A stretch of DNA of 64,000 nucleotides, taken from contig NZ_PYAX01000020.1 in NCBI RefSeq assembly GCF_003014735.1, forward strand, positions 53,806 to 117,805. The letters run 5' to 3'. The notes below the pieces were generated by a model, which did not search any database, was not told the DNA's origin, and saw only the letters and a list, made by a program, of their open reading frames with translations. Each line of letters opens with the position of its first letter. The first letter of the stretch is position 1. Both the position numbers and the translations under genes were made by a program. Below are positions 35,259-44,893 of the stretch, one piece after another. This DNA comes from Saccharothrix carnea. Lineage in GTDB: Bacteria > Actinomycetota > Actinomycetes > Mycobacteriales > Pseudonocardiaceae.

Positions 35259-35605
35259 CCGCAGGACCGACGTAGTCGACCGTCACCCGAATGTCGGACT
35301 AGCACTCTGGCTATAGCCGAGCTGGCCTCAACAACCGCTGACCGCGCTAGGTCGTCACAGTGTTGCTGGTGCGCGAGGGTGAGGCAGAACGCAGCAGCTG
35401 ACCCGGAGCAATGTGACGTTCGAGTTCGCCGGCAGTGCGGCGCGGGCCAGATAGCTTTTCAGGGCTCCAGCGACGTCACTATCTTCGCCGTTCGCACATG
35501 GAGACACCCCTAGTTCAGCCGAGCAAGGTGCTTGATCGAGTCTGACGTGAGCTCTGCGTAGGTCAGCACCCGATCACCGGTGCACGGCGGCGGGAGCGTC
35601 GCGCG
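35259..35605. other. intergenic, nothing recognised
   Basis: No coding pattern on either strand. This gap separates the ABC-3C operon from decayed regulator genes and is a candidate for the right end of the accessory region, although I found no repeat of a tRNA 3' end here. Confidence 0.4.
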
Positions 35606-36110
35606 TCACCTCGCCCACCGCACGAACAACTTCTGAAGACAGACGTCCCGTGAACAGCCATTTGTCGAGCACTTGTGCCGGGTCGTCGACGGGTGTCCGT
35701 CAACTTGGACCCAGGCATGTGCGCCGAGTCGCGTGACCATGACGGACCGACGACGTGGCCAGCCGATGTGGTGGATCTCGCCGATGGTCAGGCACACGGT
35801 GAAGCCGTGGTTGTCGCGGTGGTAGGCGACGTGGTGGCACAGCTGGTGCGCGAGCCACAGTGCGAATCCTCCGGTGGACCGGTTGGGCGCGGGTAGGAGT
35901 CCGGCGAAGGGGCCTTCGGGTCCGGTGCCGGTGTCGTGGACTGTGACGACGAGGCGTGTGGTGTCCGACCAGATCCGGACGCGGACCGATTGACGTCCGA
36001 TACGGCTCGGCGCACGGCTGATGGGGATGGATCGGTGAGGTCGGCCATGGGTGCGGTGCGCTGGATGGGGTCAGGTGTCGGCCGTCGGCAGGTCGCACCA
36101 CTGAGTCACC
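35606..36110 (-). pseudogene. HATPase anti-sigma-like protein, decayed
   Basis: In one minus-strand frame the sequence reads VRVRIWSDTTRLVVTVHDTG, TGPEGPFAGLLPAPNRSTGG, FALWLAHQLCHHVAYHRDNH, GFTVCLTIGEIHHIG. This is the second half of a HATPase_c domain of the anti-sigma (RsbW/MEDS-associated) type, with the G1/G2-like boxes. The N-terminal half is not readable in the same frame, and the C-terminus runs on past the usual end. I read it as a truncated or frameshifted gene; the limits are approximate. Confidence 0.45.
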
Positions 36111-36348
36111 GGTCCGCGGACATAATCGTCGCGAACACCGCCCGGTCGTCCACCGTTGCCGTACCGCCGGCTTGTGGACGTGGAGCGAACTTTCGGGGTC
36201 GACGGCTGCTCCGGTTGCGGTGAGCGGAGGCCGGTGCGACCGTGGGAGTGTTCGCGATGGCGCTCCGTGAGGTGGCGTCCCTTGCGGCGGTTGTGCCGCC
36301 CCTGCCCCCGGTGGCCTGTGTGCGCCAGGTCTATCGGGGAGTATTGCG

Positions 36349-37042
36349 ATGAACGCCGTGACAGTCTGGTTATCGACGATGTCCCGACGGCTGCTCATGA
36401 GCGACGGGGTAGCCGGTTCGGAAGTGCGGGTGCCGTCTGCGCGGGATGCCGCTCGGCGGGACGACGCTGCCTGCCGCTCGCCCGACGGCCACCTCGCCGC
36501 CGCCGGAAGAGGTGACGTAGGCGCTTTCGGGCTGTTCTACGACCACGTGGGCGGGCTGGTATTCGGCCTGGTCCGTGCGGTCGTGCGTGACCCCGCCACG
36601 GCCGAGGTTCTCGTGCACGACATCTTCCTGGAGTCGTGGCGTACCGCTGGACGCTTCTCTCCGGCTCACGACGACGCTGTCCGCTGGGTGACGACCCTCG
36701 CGCACCGACGTGCGGTCGGGTTCGTTCGCTCGACCCGCTCCGATACCGGTCATGGTGCTCCCGATGCGGACATCTGCCTACTGCCCTCTCCAGTCGGACT
36801 GGCCGACACACCGTCGATGAGTGAGGAGCGTTCCTCGTCGCCGAGGTCTGGCAGTGTTGACAGAGTCGCAGCGCGAGGCGGTGCTGCTGGTCTATTTCGG
36901 GGGAAGGACGTACCGCGAGGTCGGTGAAGCGCTCAACAGCACTGCGGCTGCGGTCAGCGCTGACATCCGCGATGGCATGACCCAGCTGCGGAGCACCGGT
37001 GGTGTCACGGGCGCCAGGTCCTGCCTACCGCCCGCGCGCTGA
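36349..37042 (+). pseudogene. ECF sigma factor, frameshifted
   Basis: Region 2 is present in the first frame (AAAGRGDVGAFGLFYDHVGG, DPATAEVLVHDIFLESWRTA, WVTTLAHRRAVGFVRSTRSD). Region 4 is in the +1 frame from about 36845 (VLTESQREAVLLVYFGGRTY, REVGEALNSTAAAVSADIRD). The shift lies in the linker around 36830-36850, so a single indel separates it from an intact SigK-type gene. ATG 36349 has a ggggag ribosome binding site. The adjacent HATPase relic and later STAS/HATPase genes suggest a stress-response context. Confidence 0.75.
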
Positions 37043-37305
37043 TCGGACGATCGGTAGAACAAAGGTTCGTCGGAAATGCGGCCACCGGGCCGGAGGTCTT
37101 TCCGGGTTCAATGCTTCGGCCTGCACGATCCGCACAGCTCGCCGGGCGTCGACTTGTCGTAGTTTGACGATGCCGGGAGTCCGATGCGCTTGGAAGGTTC
37201 TGCCGACTCCCGCTCGTGCTCCTCGTCGTGTTGTGCCTCGCCGCTCGTCATCGTCACCGTTTCCCGGTGTGCCGCATTCGCCGACGGCGTCGGCGACCTG
37301 ACCGC

Positions 37306-38013
37306 CTAACGCACCGGAGCAGGCGCCGCGCCAGGCCGGGAGCACTTGGTGGTGAAGACGGCCGTCGCGGCGACGAGCTGCCAGGCCGTGATCGCGTAGA
37401 CGGAGCCGCGTTCCCACGTGCCGTCCTCGAACAGCAGGGACGTCCCGAGGGCGGTGTTGAGGCCGAGGGCCAGCAGCGAGGCGGTGCCGATGCCTCCCAA
37501 CGTGAAACCGGCGATCCGCGCGAAGCGGGCTGCGGCGTGGTGGCGGAGCAGGAGAGCCGCGGCGACGGTGGCGAAGTTGCCGCCGAGTATCGCCATCACC
37601 GCACCGATGGGATGGAGGGAGTCAGTACCGCCATCTACCGCTTGCCGGCCGCTGTGGAAGGTGGCGACCAGAACGTTGCCGGCCGCGTGCACGACCGCCA
37701 GCGTCAGGAAAGCCGACCGTCCTCGACCGGCGGGCAGAGCCCGGACCACGAACACCGCGCCCAGCAGGTAGAACAGCCCTTGGTGCAGGAAACCGAGGTT
37801 CATGACCTCCGCCAACGGCGAGTCGACCGATCGCCCGTCCAGGGGGTTTTCCCGCACGGCGCCGAGATCGCTGATGTAGTCGCGCGCGTAGCTGTAGTTC
37901 GGGAAAGCGGACGCCGCCACGGCCTCCGAGAGCAGGTACCAGGTACTTCCCAACGCCCACAGCACCGCTGCGGTGATCAACGGTTCCCGTCCGAGCCCGC
38001 CCGGTCGCGTCAT
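37306..38013 (-). CDS. DUF998 membrane protein
   Basis: 235 residues with six predicted membrane helices. The N-terminal block YSYARDYISDLGAV and the later HPIGAVMAILGGNFATVAAA are typical of DUF998, a bacterial family of unknown function related in topology to other small multi-helix membrane proteins. ATG 38013 is directly preceded by a purine-rich stretch. It is a single-gene unit transcribed away from the sigma relic. Confidence 0.75.
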   Translation of the reverse strand: MTRPGGLGREPLITAAVLWALGSTWYLLSEAVAASAFPNYSYARDYISDLGAVRENPLDGRSVDSPLAEVMNLGFLHQGLFYLLGAVFVVRALPAGRGRSAFLTLAVVHAAGNVLVATFHSGRQAVDGGTDSLHPIGAVMAILGGNFATVAAALLLRHHAAARFARIAGFTLGGIGTASLLALGLNTALGTSLLFEDGTWERGSVYAITAWQLVAATAVFTTKCSRPGAAPAPVR

Positions 38014-38307
38014 CCTCGCTCCTCAACCGCACCGGTCACCCGGTCGGTGTCCTTGAGGAGAGTGTGCCCGGTCCGTGGCCGTGAGGCCCGGCGGTGAAGC
38101 CGGTGGCCGTTGCCACCTGTTCGAGGCAGTGGTCTTGGCGCTTCGTCACAGTGAGTGCGCAGCGATCATCGCAATCCTCGGTTTACGGTAAACCGGAAGT
38201 TCATGTTTATTCGCCGCACTATCTGAGCTGTGGAAACAAAAACTTCCACTTTCGAGTGAGTCAACACGATCGGGGCTCCGAATAACTGGCAGAGGGGAAG
38301 TTATTGC

Positions 38308-38926
38308 ATGCAAACAGTTTGTCCAAGCGTTCCCGGCGCGCTGTCCGTCGTCCTGCGTCGTTCGCTGCTGCGGGTGGGCTTCCTGCTCGGCTGCGGAGTA
38401 GTGGCGTTGGTATCGGCGGATTCGGCGCACGCCGCCGAGCAACACTCTCCTTCACGGTCGTCGGAAGCCCGAAGCGCGTCGGATCCGGGCGGCGGATTGC
38501 TCGGTGGGCTCCTGAAGCCGGTGCGATGGATCCGACGTCTGCACGACCGTCCCGGCGGAAACGTGGCCGACGATGGCACCGTTGACGGCGGGTGCTCCCG
38601 CTGCGGTGGACGTCATCGGTCCACTGTGGACGACGGTGGGTTCGTCGACGCCCGAGATCAGGACGTCCGGCGCCGCGGCGGAATCGCGGTCGTACGGGCG
38701 TCCTGGTCACGATCCGGTGCCGCTGGGTCCGGGCCTGGCGGTTCTGGCCGGCGCGACCGGTACGGCGTCCTCCGGCGGCAACGCCGGTGGTTCACCCGGT
38801 CAGGCGGATCTGCCAGGGTACCAGGGTCAGGGTGTCGGCCACCGTGACGGTGTCGACGTGGTGCCGGTGGAGCGGTGGCTGGTGCGGCCGTGGTGCTACG
38901 TGTTCGGACGACATCACCCGAGCTGA
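38308..38926 (+). pseudogene. secreted Gly/Ala/Pro-rich protein, frameshifted
   Basis: A clear signal peptide (SVVLRRSLLRVGFLLGCGVV, ALVSADSAHA|AEQ) follows ATG 38308, with gagggg as ribosome binding site. The mature start reads SDPGGGLLGGLLKPV. The frame then degenerates into Arg-rich sequence, and the sensible continuation is in another frame from about 38573 (APLTAGAPAAVDVIGPLWTT, LGPGLAVLAGATGTASSGGN, AGGSPGQADLPGYQGQGV). It appears to be a secreted low-complexity protein with one or two indels. The next gene encodes another secreted low-complexity protein. Confidence 0.5.
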
Positions 38927-38987
38927 GTTCTTCCCTTCGTGAGCTGGCCACTGCACGAACCAAGGCTTCGAGGGAAGAAGGAACTCG

Positions 38988-40295
38988 ATGCACAAGTACG
39001 TTCAACGCGGTCTGCTGGCCGCGGTGATCTCCGGCGGGTTCGTCCTGCTGGGGCAGTCGGTCGCGAGCGCCGACACGGTCGACCGGGGTCCGCTGGGCCT
39101 GGGTGGGCTCGTCGGGTCGGTCACCAACACCGTCACCTCCACGGTGGGCGGCGGCGAATCCGGTGACGGCGGCAACGCCACTAGCCACAACAGCGCGCGC
39201 TCGGGCAACTCCGGGAACTCGGGCGACTCCGGGTCCACAGGCGGGAACTCCGCCTACGGGCTGTGCGTGCTGGCCGAGTGCACCACGCACGTCGGCTCGA
39301 GTGACTCCGACAACACCGGGTCGACCGGCAGCACGGGCGACGCCTCCAACACCAGCCACACCACCGGGGGCGACTCCGGTGCGGCCGGGGACGGCGGCGA
39401 CGCCACGGCGTCGGCGGGCAACACCGGGGGCCACCACGGCTCCGGTGACGCCTCCTCGGCTGCGAAGGCCGGTTCCGGCGGAACCTCGGGCGTCGGTGGC
39501 GACGCCGGCAGCTCGAACATCGCAGTGAGCGGCAACTCGGGCAACTCCGGCTCGACGGGCGGCAACTCTGCCTACGGCGTCTGCCTGCTGGCCGAGTGCA
39601 CCACGCACGTCAGCTCGGGCGACTCGGGGAACACCGGGTCGACCGGCGACACGGGCGATGCTTCCAACACCAGCCACACTTCCGGGGGCGACTCCGGTGC
39701 GGCCGGTGACGGCGGTGACGCGACGGCGTAGACCGAGGGCTCACGGAGCTTGTGGCACCACCGGAATGACTCCGGTGACAGCGGCGCCAAGGCGACCGGC
39801 GGCAACGACGGCGACTCGGGCGTCGGTGGCAAGGCCACCAGCTCGAACAAGGCCTTGACCGGCGACTCGGGGAACTCGGGCGACAGCGGCTCGACCGGCG
39901 GCAACACCGCCGTGACCTACATCGATGGTGGCAAGGACCATTGGAACCACTGGAACCAGCGCAACCGGGGTTGGGGCCACGGCAAGGACTGCGGCTGGAA
40001 CCACCACTGGGGCCACCACGGCTGGGCTCGGCACGGCGAGTCGACGACCATCGTCGGCTCGGGCGACTCCGGTGACACCGGCATGAGTGGCATCACCAGC
40101 GACGCCTCCAACACCAGTTCTATGTCGAGGCAAAACGCGGTGAAGGTGAACACCGCAGTCCACACCGGACAACGTCGTCGTGCGGCAGGTCGGTCGCCTA
40201 CGGCGTGGCGATGCGATCTCTTGTTGTGTTCCGACGTGTCCGGTGGCCGGGAATGGGGCGTTCCCGGCCACCGGATCAGCGGAGATGCCGCTTGA
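38988..40295 (+). pseudogene. secreted Gly/Ser/Asn/Thr repeat protein with an in-frame TAG
   Basis: ATG 38988 (ribosome binding site ggaagaagga) starts a signal peptide (LLAAVISGGFVLLGQSVASA). The mature protein is built from repeats of GNSGNSGDSGSTGGNSAYGL, CVLAECTTHV, then GDASNTSHTTGGDSGAAGDG; two long units start about 105 residues apart. A TAG at 39729-39731 ends the frame after GGDATA. The same frame then continues for 188 codons with more repeats (NDSGDSGAKATGGNDGDSGV, GDSGNSGDSGSTGGNTA) and a His/Trp-rich tail (WNHWNQRNRGWGHGKDCGWN). The repeats on both sides show that the stop is secondary. Possible roles as a surface, sheath or ice/metal-binding protein are speculation. Confidence 0.65.
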
Positions 40296-40299
40296 GCAC

Positions 40300-41547
40300 T
40301 CAGCTGAGCTTCTTGTTCTCCGCGATGCCGCCGGCCAGGGTGGCCGCGGTCATCGGCATGTGGTGGGACGCCTCGGCGAGCTTCGTGAAGACCTGTCCGT
40401 CGCCTGCGACGAGTGAGTCGATGGTGGCGAAGACGGAGTCCAGGTGGGGTGTGAGTTCGTCGGCGACGGCGTTGGCGGGGAGTTCGGGCACCACAGAGTT
40501 GATCAGCTGCCCGAAGGAGGTGCGGTAACCGTCGAGGTCGGTCTTGGCCTTGTCGACCTTGGCTTGGTCGTTGGTGGCCTTGCCGAGGGTGTAGTCGACG
40601 AAGAAGCCGATGTGCTGGCGCCACGACTCCAGGAACGGTGTCTCCGCGTCGGGATAGGCGGACCCGATCGCCTTCGACAACGCCACCGAGTTGGTGTCCG
40701 CTGCCTCGACGGCCGCCTTGACGCTGGGCTCGGTCAGGTCGCCGCCCTTGGCGACGGCTTGCGCGAGCGCGATGCCCGCGAGGTCGACGTGCGAGACCAG
40801 CAGGTAGGTCAGCCCGGACCGCAGTTCGGCTGCCGGGGCGTCCACAGCGCCTTCCAGGCCCTTGTTCTTGGCGATGCCGCCGGCGAGTGTCTTGGCCGTC
40901 GTCGGCATGTGGTCGGCGGCGGCGACGAGTTTCGTGAAGACCTGTCCGTCGCCTGCGACGAGTGAGTCGATGGTGGCGAATACGGAGTCGACGTGGGGTG
41001 TGAGTTCGTCGGCGACGGCGTTGGCGGGGAGTTCGGGTACGACGGAGTTGATGAGTTGTCCGAAGGAGGTGCGGTAGCCGTCGAGGTCGGTCTTGGCCTT
41101 GTCGACCTTGGCTTGGTCGTTGGTGGCCTTGCCGAGGGTGTAGTCGACGAAGAAGCCGATGTGCTGGCGCCAGGACTCCAGGAAGGGCGCTTCCGCATCC
41201 GGGTAGGCCGACCCGATCGCCTTCGACAACGCCACCGAGTTCGCGTCGAGGCTGGTCACCGCGGCTTTCACGGTGGGGTCCTCCAGGTTGCCGCCCTTGT
41301 CGACCGCGGTCTTCAAAGCGATGCCGGCGGTGTAGACGTGCTCGGTGAGCAGGTGCGTCAGGTCGGCGCGCAGTTGCGCGGCCGGTGTGGTGACCGCGGC
41401 TTGGCCCGTGGCGCCCGCGGGCGCCGAGGAGGTCGGCGGCGCGGGTGCGGACGGCGGTTGGGCCGCCCGCTCGCCGCTGGAGCACGCGGTCGCGGTCAGC
41501 AGCGCTGCCGCCGACAGGCTGAGCACCGCGGAGATGCGGAGGTTCAT
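40300..41547 (-). CDS. lipoprotein with two nearly identical 183-residue helical repeats
   Basis: About 415 residues. The signal peptide ends in a lipobox (LLTATACSS), so it is a lipoprotein starting at ATG 41547; the longer upstream frame is not needed. After a Pro/Ala-rich linker come two tandem domains, each beginning LRADLTHLLTEHVYTAGIAL or LRSGLTYLLVSHVDLAGIAL and containing FLESWRQHIGFFVDYTLGKA, ATNDQAKVDKAKTDLDGYRT, VFATIDSLVAGDGQVFTKL. The second is an almost exact copy of the first, also at DNA level (offset 549 bp). Helical content and conserved His residues suggest a four-helix or ferritin-like fold, but I do not recognise the family. It lies downstream of a cupredoxin and a small membrane protein on the same strand. 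Confidence 0.75.
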   Translation of the reverse strand: MNLRISAVLSLSAAALLTATACSSGERAAQPPSAPAPPTSSAPAGATGQAAVTTPAAQLRADLTHLLTEHVYTAGIALKTAVDKGGNLEDPTVKAAVTSLDANSVALSKAIGSAYPDAEAPFLESWRQHIGFFVDYTLGKATNDQAKVDKAKTDLDGYRTSFGQLINSVVPELPANAVADELTPHVDSVFATIDSLVAGDGQVFTKLVAAADHMPTTAKTLAGGIAKNKGLEGAVDAPAAELRSGLTYLLVSHVDLAGIALAQAVAKGGDLTEPSVKAAVEAADTNSVALSKAIGSAYPDAETPFLESWRQHIGFFVDYTLGKATNDQAKVDKAKTDLDGYRTSFGQLINSVVPELPANAVADELTPHLDSVFATIDSLVAGDGQVFTKLAEASHHMPMTAATLAGGIAENKKLS

Positions 41548-41582
41548 GGCATACCTTCCCGAGGGGGAGAGCGGGGCGCGCC

Positions 41583-41984
41583 TCAAGGCGTCACTTCGAC
41601 CTCGCCGTTCATTCCTTTGTGGATGGAGCAGTAGTAGGTGTAGGTGCCTGGCTGGTCGAAGGTGAACGAGACGTCCTCGCCCTTGGCCAACTTCATGTCG
41701 AGCTCGCCGTCGGGCTGTTCGCCGCTGCGCAGCCCGTCACCGCCGACGGTGAACGTCCCGGTCGTCACGGTGTGCCCGATCGAGTCGCTCACCCTCCAGA
41801 TGACCGTCGTCCCCGCCTTCACCGTGATCTTCTCCGGCTCGAACGAGAGCAGCTTGGTCACCACCTCGGCGGACGCCCCGCCCGGTGGAGGTGTCGCGGC
41901 CGGTGGCGCAGGCTCGCCGGACGATCCACAGGCGACCGCGACGAACGCCACTGCCGCCGACAGGACGATGCTGACTGGACGCAT
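41583..41984 (-). CDS. cupredoxin-type copper lipoprotein
   Basis: 133 residues. Lipoprotein signal (VLSAAVAFVAVACGSS), then a plastocyanin-like beta-sandwich: SFEPEKITVKAGTTVIWRVS, the His ligand in SIGHTVTTGTF, and the C-terminal ligand loop YYCSIHKGMNGEVEV with Cys, His and Met in the order expected of a type-1 copper site. It probably carries electrons or copper on the outer face of the membrane. ATG 41984 is chosen because it gives a standard lipoprotein signal. It is the middle gene of a three-gene minus-strand set. Confidence 0.82.
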   Translation of the reverse strand: MRPVSIVLSAAVAFVAVACGSSGEPAPPAATPPPGGASAEVVTKLLSFEPEKITVKAGTTVIWRVSDSIGHTVTTGTFTVGGDGLRSGEQPDGELDMKLAKGEDVSFTFDQPGTYTYYCSIHKGMNGEVEVTP

Positions 41985-42010
41985 TGCCGTTCCTTTCGGT
42001 CGGAGCGGGT

Positions 42011-42484
42011 TCACCGCGGTGGCCGGGATCGGTGGCCGCCGCGGTGGAGCGGCTCGCGGGCGTGCGAGGCACGAACGGCCCCGGCAGCCAGCACAGCCGC
42101 GGCCAGCGCCGCGACCGCCTGCGCGACGGCGCTGAAGGCCTTCTCCGAGTACCAAACCGGTTCGTACATGTTCGGCAGCGGACCCAACGGGCCCACGTCC
42201 ACCCACCGGTACAGCAGCACCGCCGCCAGTCCACCGGCAGCGACTGCGAACGCGGCGAGGTACACCGGCAGCCGTCCCACGACGAGGACCAGCAACGCCA
42301 CCACAGCGGCGGCCACCGCCTCGATCCGGAACAACATGCCCTGCGTGATCGAGCCGCCGATCGCGTCGTACGCGGAAGCCAGGTCGAAGTGCACGTAGGC
42401 GTCGACGGCGAGGCCCGCTGCGACCAGAAGGCGAAGCCCCGCGTTGATCGGGCCGCCGGAATGCGAACGTCCCACCGTTCTCAC
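42011..42484 (-). CDS. small four-helix membrane protein
   Basis: 157 residues with four hydrophobic helices (about 15-30, 45-68, 72-92, 112-138), an Arg-rich C-terminus, and loops containing AYVHFDLASAYDAIGGSITQ and RWVDVGPLGPLPNMYEPVWY. Comparable proteins are encoded next to cupredoxins and DUF4331 proteins in actinomycetes, but I know of no function. It is the first gene of the set with the cupredoxin and the duplicated lipoprotein. Confidence 0.65.
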   Translation of the reverse strand: MRTVGRSHSGGPINAGLRLLVAAGLAVDAYVHFDLASAYDAIGGSITQGMLFRIEAVAAAVVALLVLVVGRLPVYLAAFAVAAGGLAAVLLYRWVDVGPLGPLPNMYEPVWYSEKAFSAVAQAVAALAAAVLAAGAVRASHAREPLHRGGHRSRPPR

Positions 42485-43236
42485 CTCTCACGTGTAGAAC
42501 GAGGCTTCGGGTGAAGCCGTGAGGTGGTCTCACAGGACATTCGTCGGCATGGCCCACGCGGCTTGGGACCGTGATGATGCTGCAACAGGATCAACCGGCT
42601 GAAGCCCTGTGTTCACCGGGCCGATGGGAGCCCGGTCAACGCGTTGTCGGGGCGGCGGGGGCCAGGCCGTCTCCGAGCGCACCGGAGGGGTTGCCGCCGA
42701 TCGGCCGTCGTGACGACCGAGGGGAGCGCCGCGCCACTTGCTGTGGTGTCCATCCTGGCGTCCCCGTGGTGGACCGCGCCGCGCCCGAGGGGTTGTGACC
42801 ACCCCGCACGGCTGCTGCTCCGGTGTGGTGGACGGGTCGCGAAGGTTCCCGTCCTTCTTCCACGTGGGCCAATTGTATGCCGCCATACGGTCGATCGCCG
42901 GCAGGGTAGGCGGTTCTGGTGATCAACCCGCCGCCGCGGGCCACGCCACCGAAGCGCTCGGCCTCAGGTGTGACCGTTCGACGATTCAGGGTCACGATCG
43001 GGTGAACCGGACGCGAATAGGCATCGCGTTCGGGACTCGCCGAACAATTGCGACTCGCCGAGCGGCTGTACGACCGAGACCAGCAGGTCGACCGGCCTGC
43101 GGTCTTGTCGCCAATGGCAGGCAATTGCATGAACGGGTGAATTGGTGAACTCCTGCGGCCTCCGCTCCGAATCACCTTTGCCGGCACTTTCTTGGCAGGA
43201 CCTGCGGCGTGCAGGCGTCGTTTTGAAGGGATGGAC
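42485..43236. other. long intergenic region between divergent transcription units
   Basis: About 750 bp without a convincing gene on either strand. It must contain the promoters of the leftward cupredoxin set and the rightward DUF4331 gene. I see no recognisable riboswitch or repeat. Confidence 0.4.
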
Positions 43237-44826
43237 ATGTCAGCACCCCCACTCACACGTCGTAGGCGACGCGTGGCGGTATCCCTCATCGCGGTCGGGA
43301 GCACGCTGCTCGCGGCGGGTCTGCTCGGCGGGTCCGGATCGGCCGGCGCGTCCAGCCACCGGGAGGCACCGTTGATCGCCGACGACCCGGCCGTGGACAA
43401 CACCGACCTCTACGCGTTCGTCAGCCCCGACCGGTCCGACACGGTCACGCTGGTCGCGAACTGGTCGCCGTTCCAGGAACCGCACGGCGGGCCGAACTTC
43501 TACCCGTGGGCCACCGACGCCCGCTATGACATCAACATCGACAACGACGGCGACGGGTGCGCCGACCTGACCTACCGGTGGACGTTCCGCACCGAGGACC
43601 GCAGGGGGAACTCGACGTTCCTGTACAACAACGGCCAGGTCACGTCGTTGGACGACGAGAACCTGCTGTTCCGGCAGACCTACACGCTGGAAGTGATCGA
43701 CAAGTACGGGAAGGGCAAGAAGCTCATCCAGTCGGGCCCGGTCGCTCCCTCCAACGTGGGACCGGCCTCGATGCCCGACTACGGTGCGCTGCGGTCGCAG
43801 GCGACCGTCGACGTGCCGGGCGGTGGCAAGAGCTACGTCGGCCAGGCCGACGACCCGTTCTTCCTGGACCTGCGGGTGTTCGACCTGCTCTACGGCGGTG
43901 ACCTGTCGGAGGTCGGGCAGGACACGCTGGCCGGCTACAACGTCAACACGATCGCCCTGCAGGTGCCCAAGTCGCAGTTGGCGCTCAAGGGCGACACCGA
44001 CCGCAACCCGGTGATCGGCGTGTGGAGCGACACCGAACGGCGGACCCTGCAGCTCATGCCCGGCCAGGAACGGCCGGTGGGCCCGTACGTCCAGGTGTCC
44101 CGGCTGGGCAACCCGCTGGTGAACGAGGTCGTGGTGCCGGCCGGGCTGAAGGACCGGTTCAACGCCATCACCCCCGACCAGGACGCGAACATCCCCGAAC
44201 TGGTGCAGCGGGTCACCGACCCCGAGGTGCCGAAGCTCGTCGAGGCGATCTACGGCATCCCCGCGCCGGCGACACCACGCAACGACCTGGTGGAGATCTT
44301 CCTGACCGGGATCACCACCAAGGCGGGCGGACCGATCCAGGCCGACCTCAACTCGCAGCTGAACAACGCGGACGTGAACCCCGACCGGTTCCGGCCCTCC
44401 GAGCAACTGCGGCTCAACATGTCGGTGCCCGTCGCCGCGCAGGCCAACCGGCTCGGTGTGCTGGGCGGTGACCTCCAGGGCTTCCCCAACGGCCGCCGGC
44501 TCACCGACGACGTGCTCGACATCGGAGTGCAGGCGTTGGAAGGCGCCGCGGTCAGCGGCATCGTGCCCGCGCTCGCGGCGGGTGACAAGGCGGACGCCAA
44601 CGACCGCGCGTTCGACGCCACGTTCCCCTACCTGGCTTTGCCGCACAACACCGCGGTGAACACCTCGTCCGGTGCGGCCGTGCCGCCCGCCGGTGGTGGT
44701 GGCGGTGGTGGCGGCCTGCCGCCCGGTCTGCTGCTCAACTCGCTCCTGGCTGCGCTGTTGATCGGCTCGGGCGCCTGGCTGCTGCGCGGCCGTTCCCAGT
44801 TGATCCCGGCCCGCGCGGTCGCTTAG
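43237..44826 (+). CDS. DUF4331 exported protein
   Basis: About 529 residues. Signal peptide (VAVSLIAVGSTLLAAGLLGG, SGSAGA), then the DUF4331 hallmark SSHREAPLIADDPAVDNTDL, YAFVSPDRSDTVTLVANWSP. The C-terminus has a Gly-rich spacer and a membrane helix (LLLNSLLAALLIGSGAWLLR), so it is anchored outside the cell. The family is of unknown function. ATG 43237 is preferred to 43231 because the ribosome binding site tgaaggg ends at 43230, giving a 6-nt spacing. It leads a run with a TPR protein, a NicO exporter, a lipoprotein and an ECF sigma factor. Confidence 0.85.
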   Translation: MSAPPLTRRRRRVAVSLIAVGSTLLAAGLLGGSGSAGASSHREAPLIADDPAVDNTDLYAFVSPDRSDTVTLVANWSPFQEPHGGPNFYPWATDARYDINIDNDGDGCADLTYRWTFRTEDRRGNSTFLYNNGQVTSLDDENLLFRQTYTLEVIDKYGKGKKLIQSGPVAPSNVGPASMPDYGALRSQATVDVPGGGKSYVGQADDPFFLDLRVFDLLYGGDLSEVGQDTLAGYNVNTIALQVPKSQLALKGDTDRNPVIGVWSDTERRTLQLMPGQERPVGPYVQVSRLGNPLVNEVVVPAGLKDRFNAITPDQDANIPELVQRVTDPEVPKLVEAIYGIPAPATPRNDLVEIFLTGITTKAGGPIQADLNSQLNNADVNPDRFRPSEQLRLNMSVPVAAQANRLGVLGGDLQGFPNGRRLTDDVLDIGVQALEGAAVSGIVPALAAGDKADANDRAFDATFPYLALPHNTAVNTSSGAAVPPAGGGGGGGGLPPGLLLNSLLAALLIGSGAWLLRGRSQLIPARAVA

Positions 44827-44893
44827 CACGGTCGCCGTGGGGCGGGCCCGACGCCGGGCCCGCCCCACGGCCGCCGCGGAGGTCCCCACCAGC

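Noticed and set aside
35700..36398. 232-codon minus-strand frame
   Set aside because: His/Pro/Arg-rich translation; the HATPase-like sequence lies in a different minus-strand frame of the same DNA.
39200..39720. Possible CRISPR-like periodic repeats
   Set aside because: The periodicity is of codons for Gly/Ser/Asn repeats within a secreted protein; there are no identical repeats with unique spacers.
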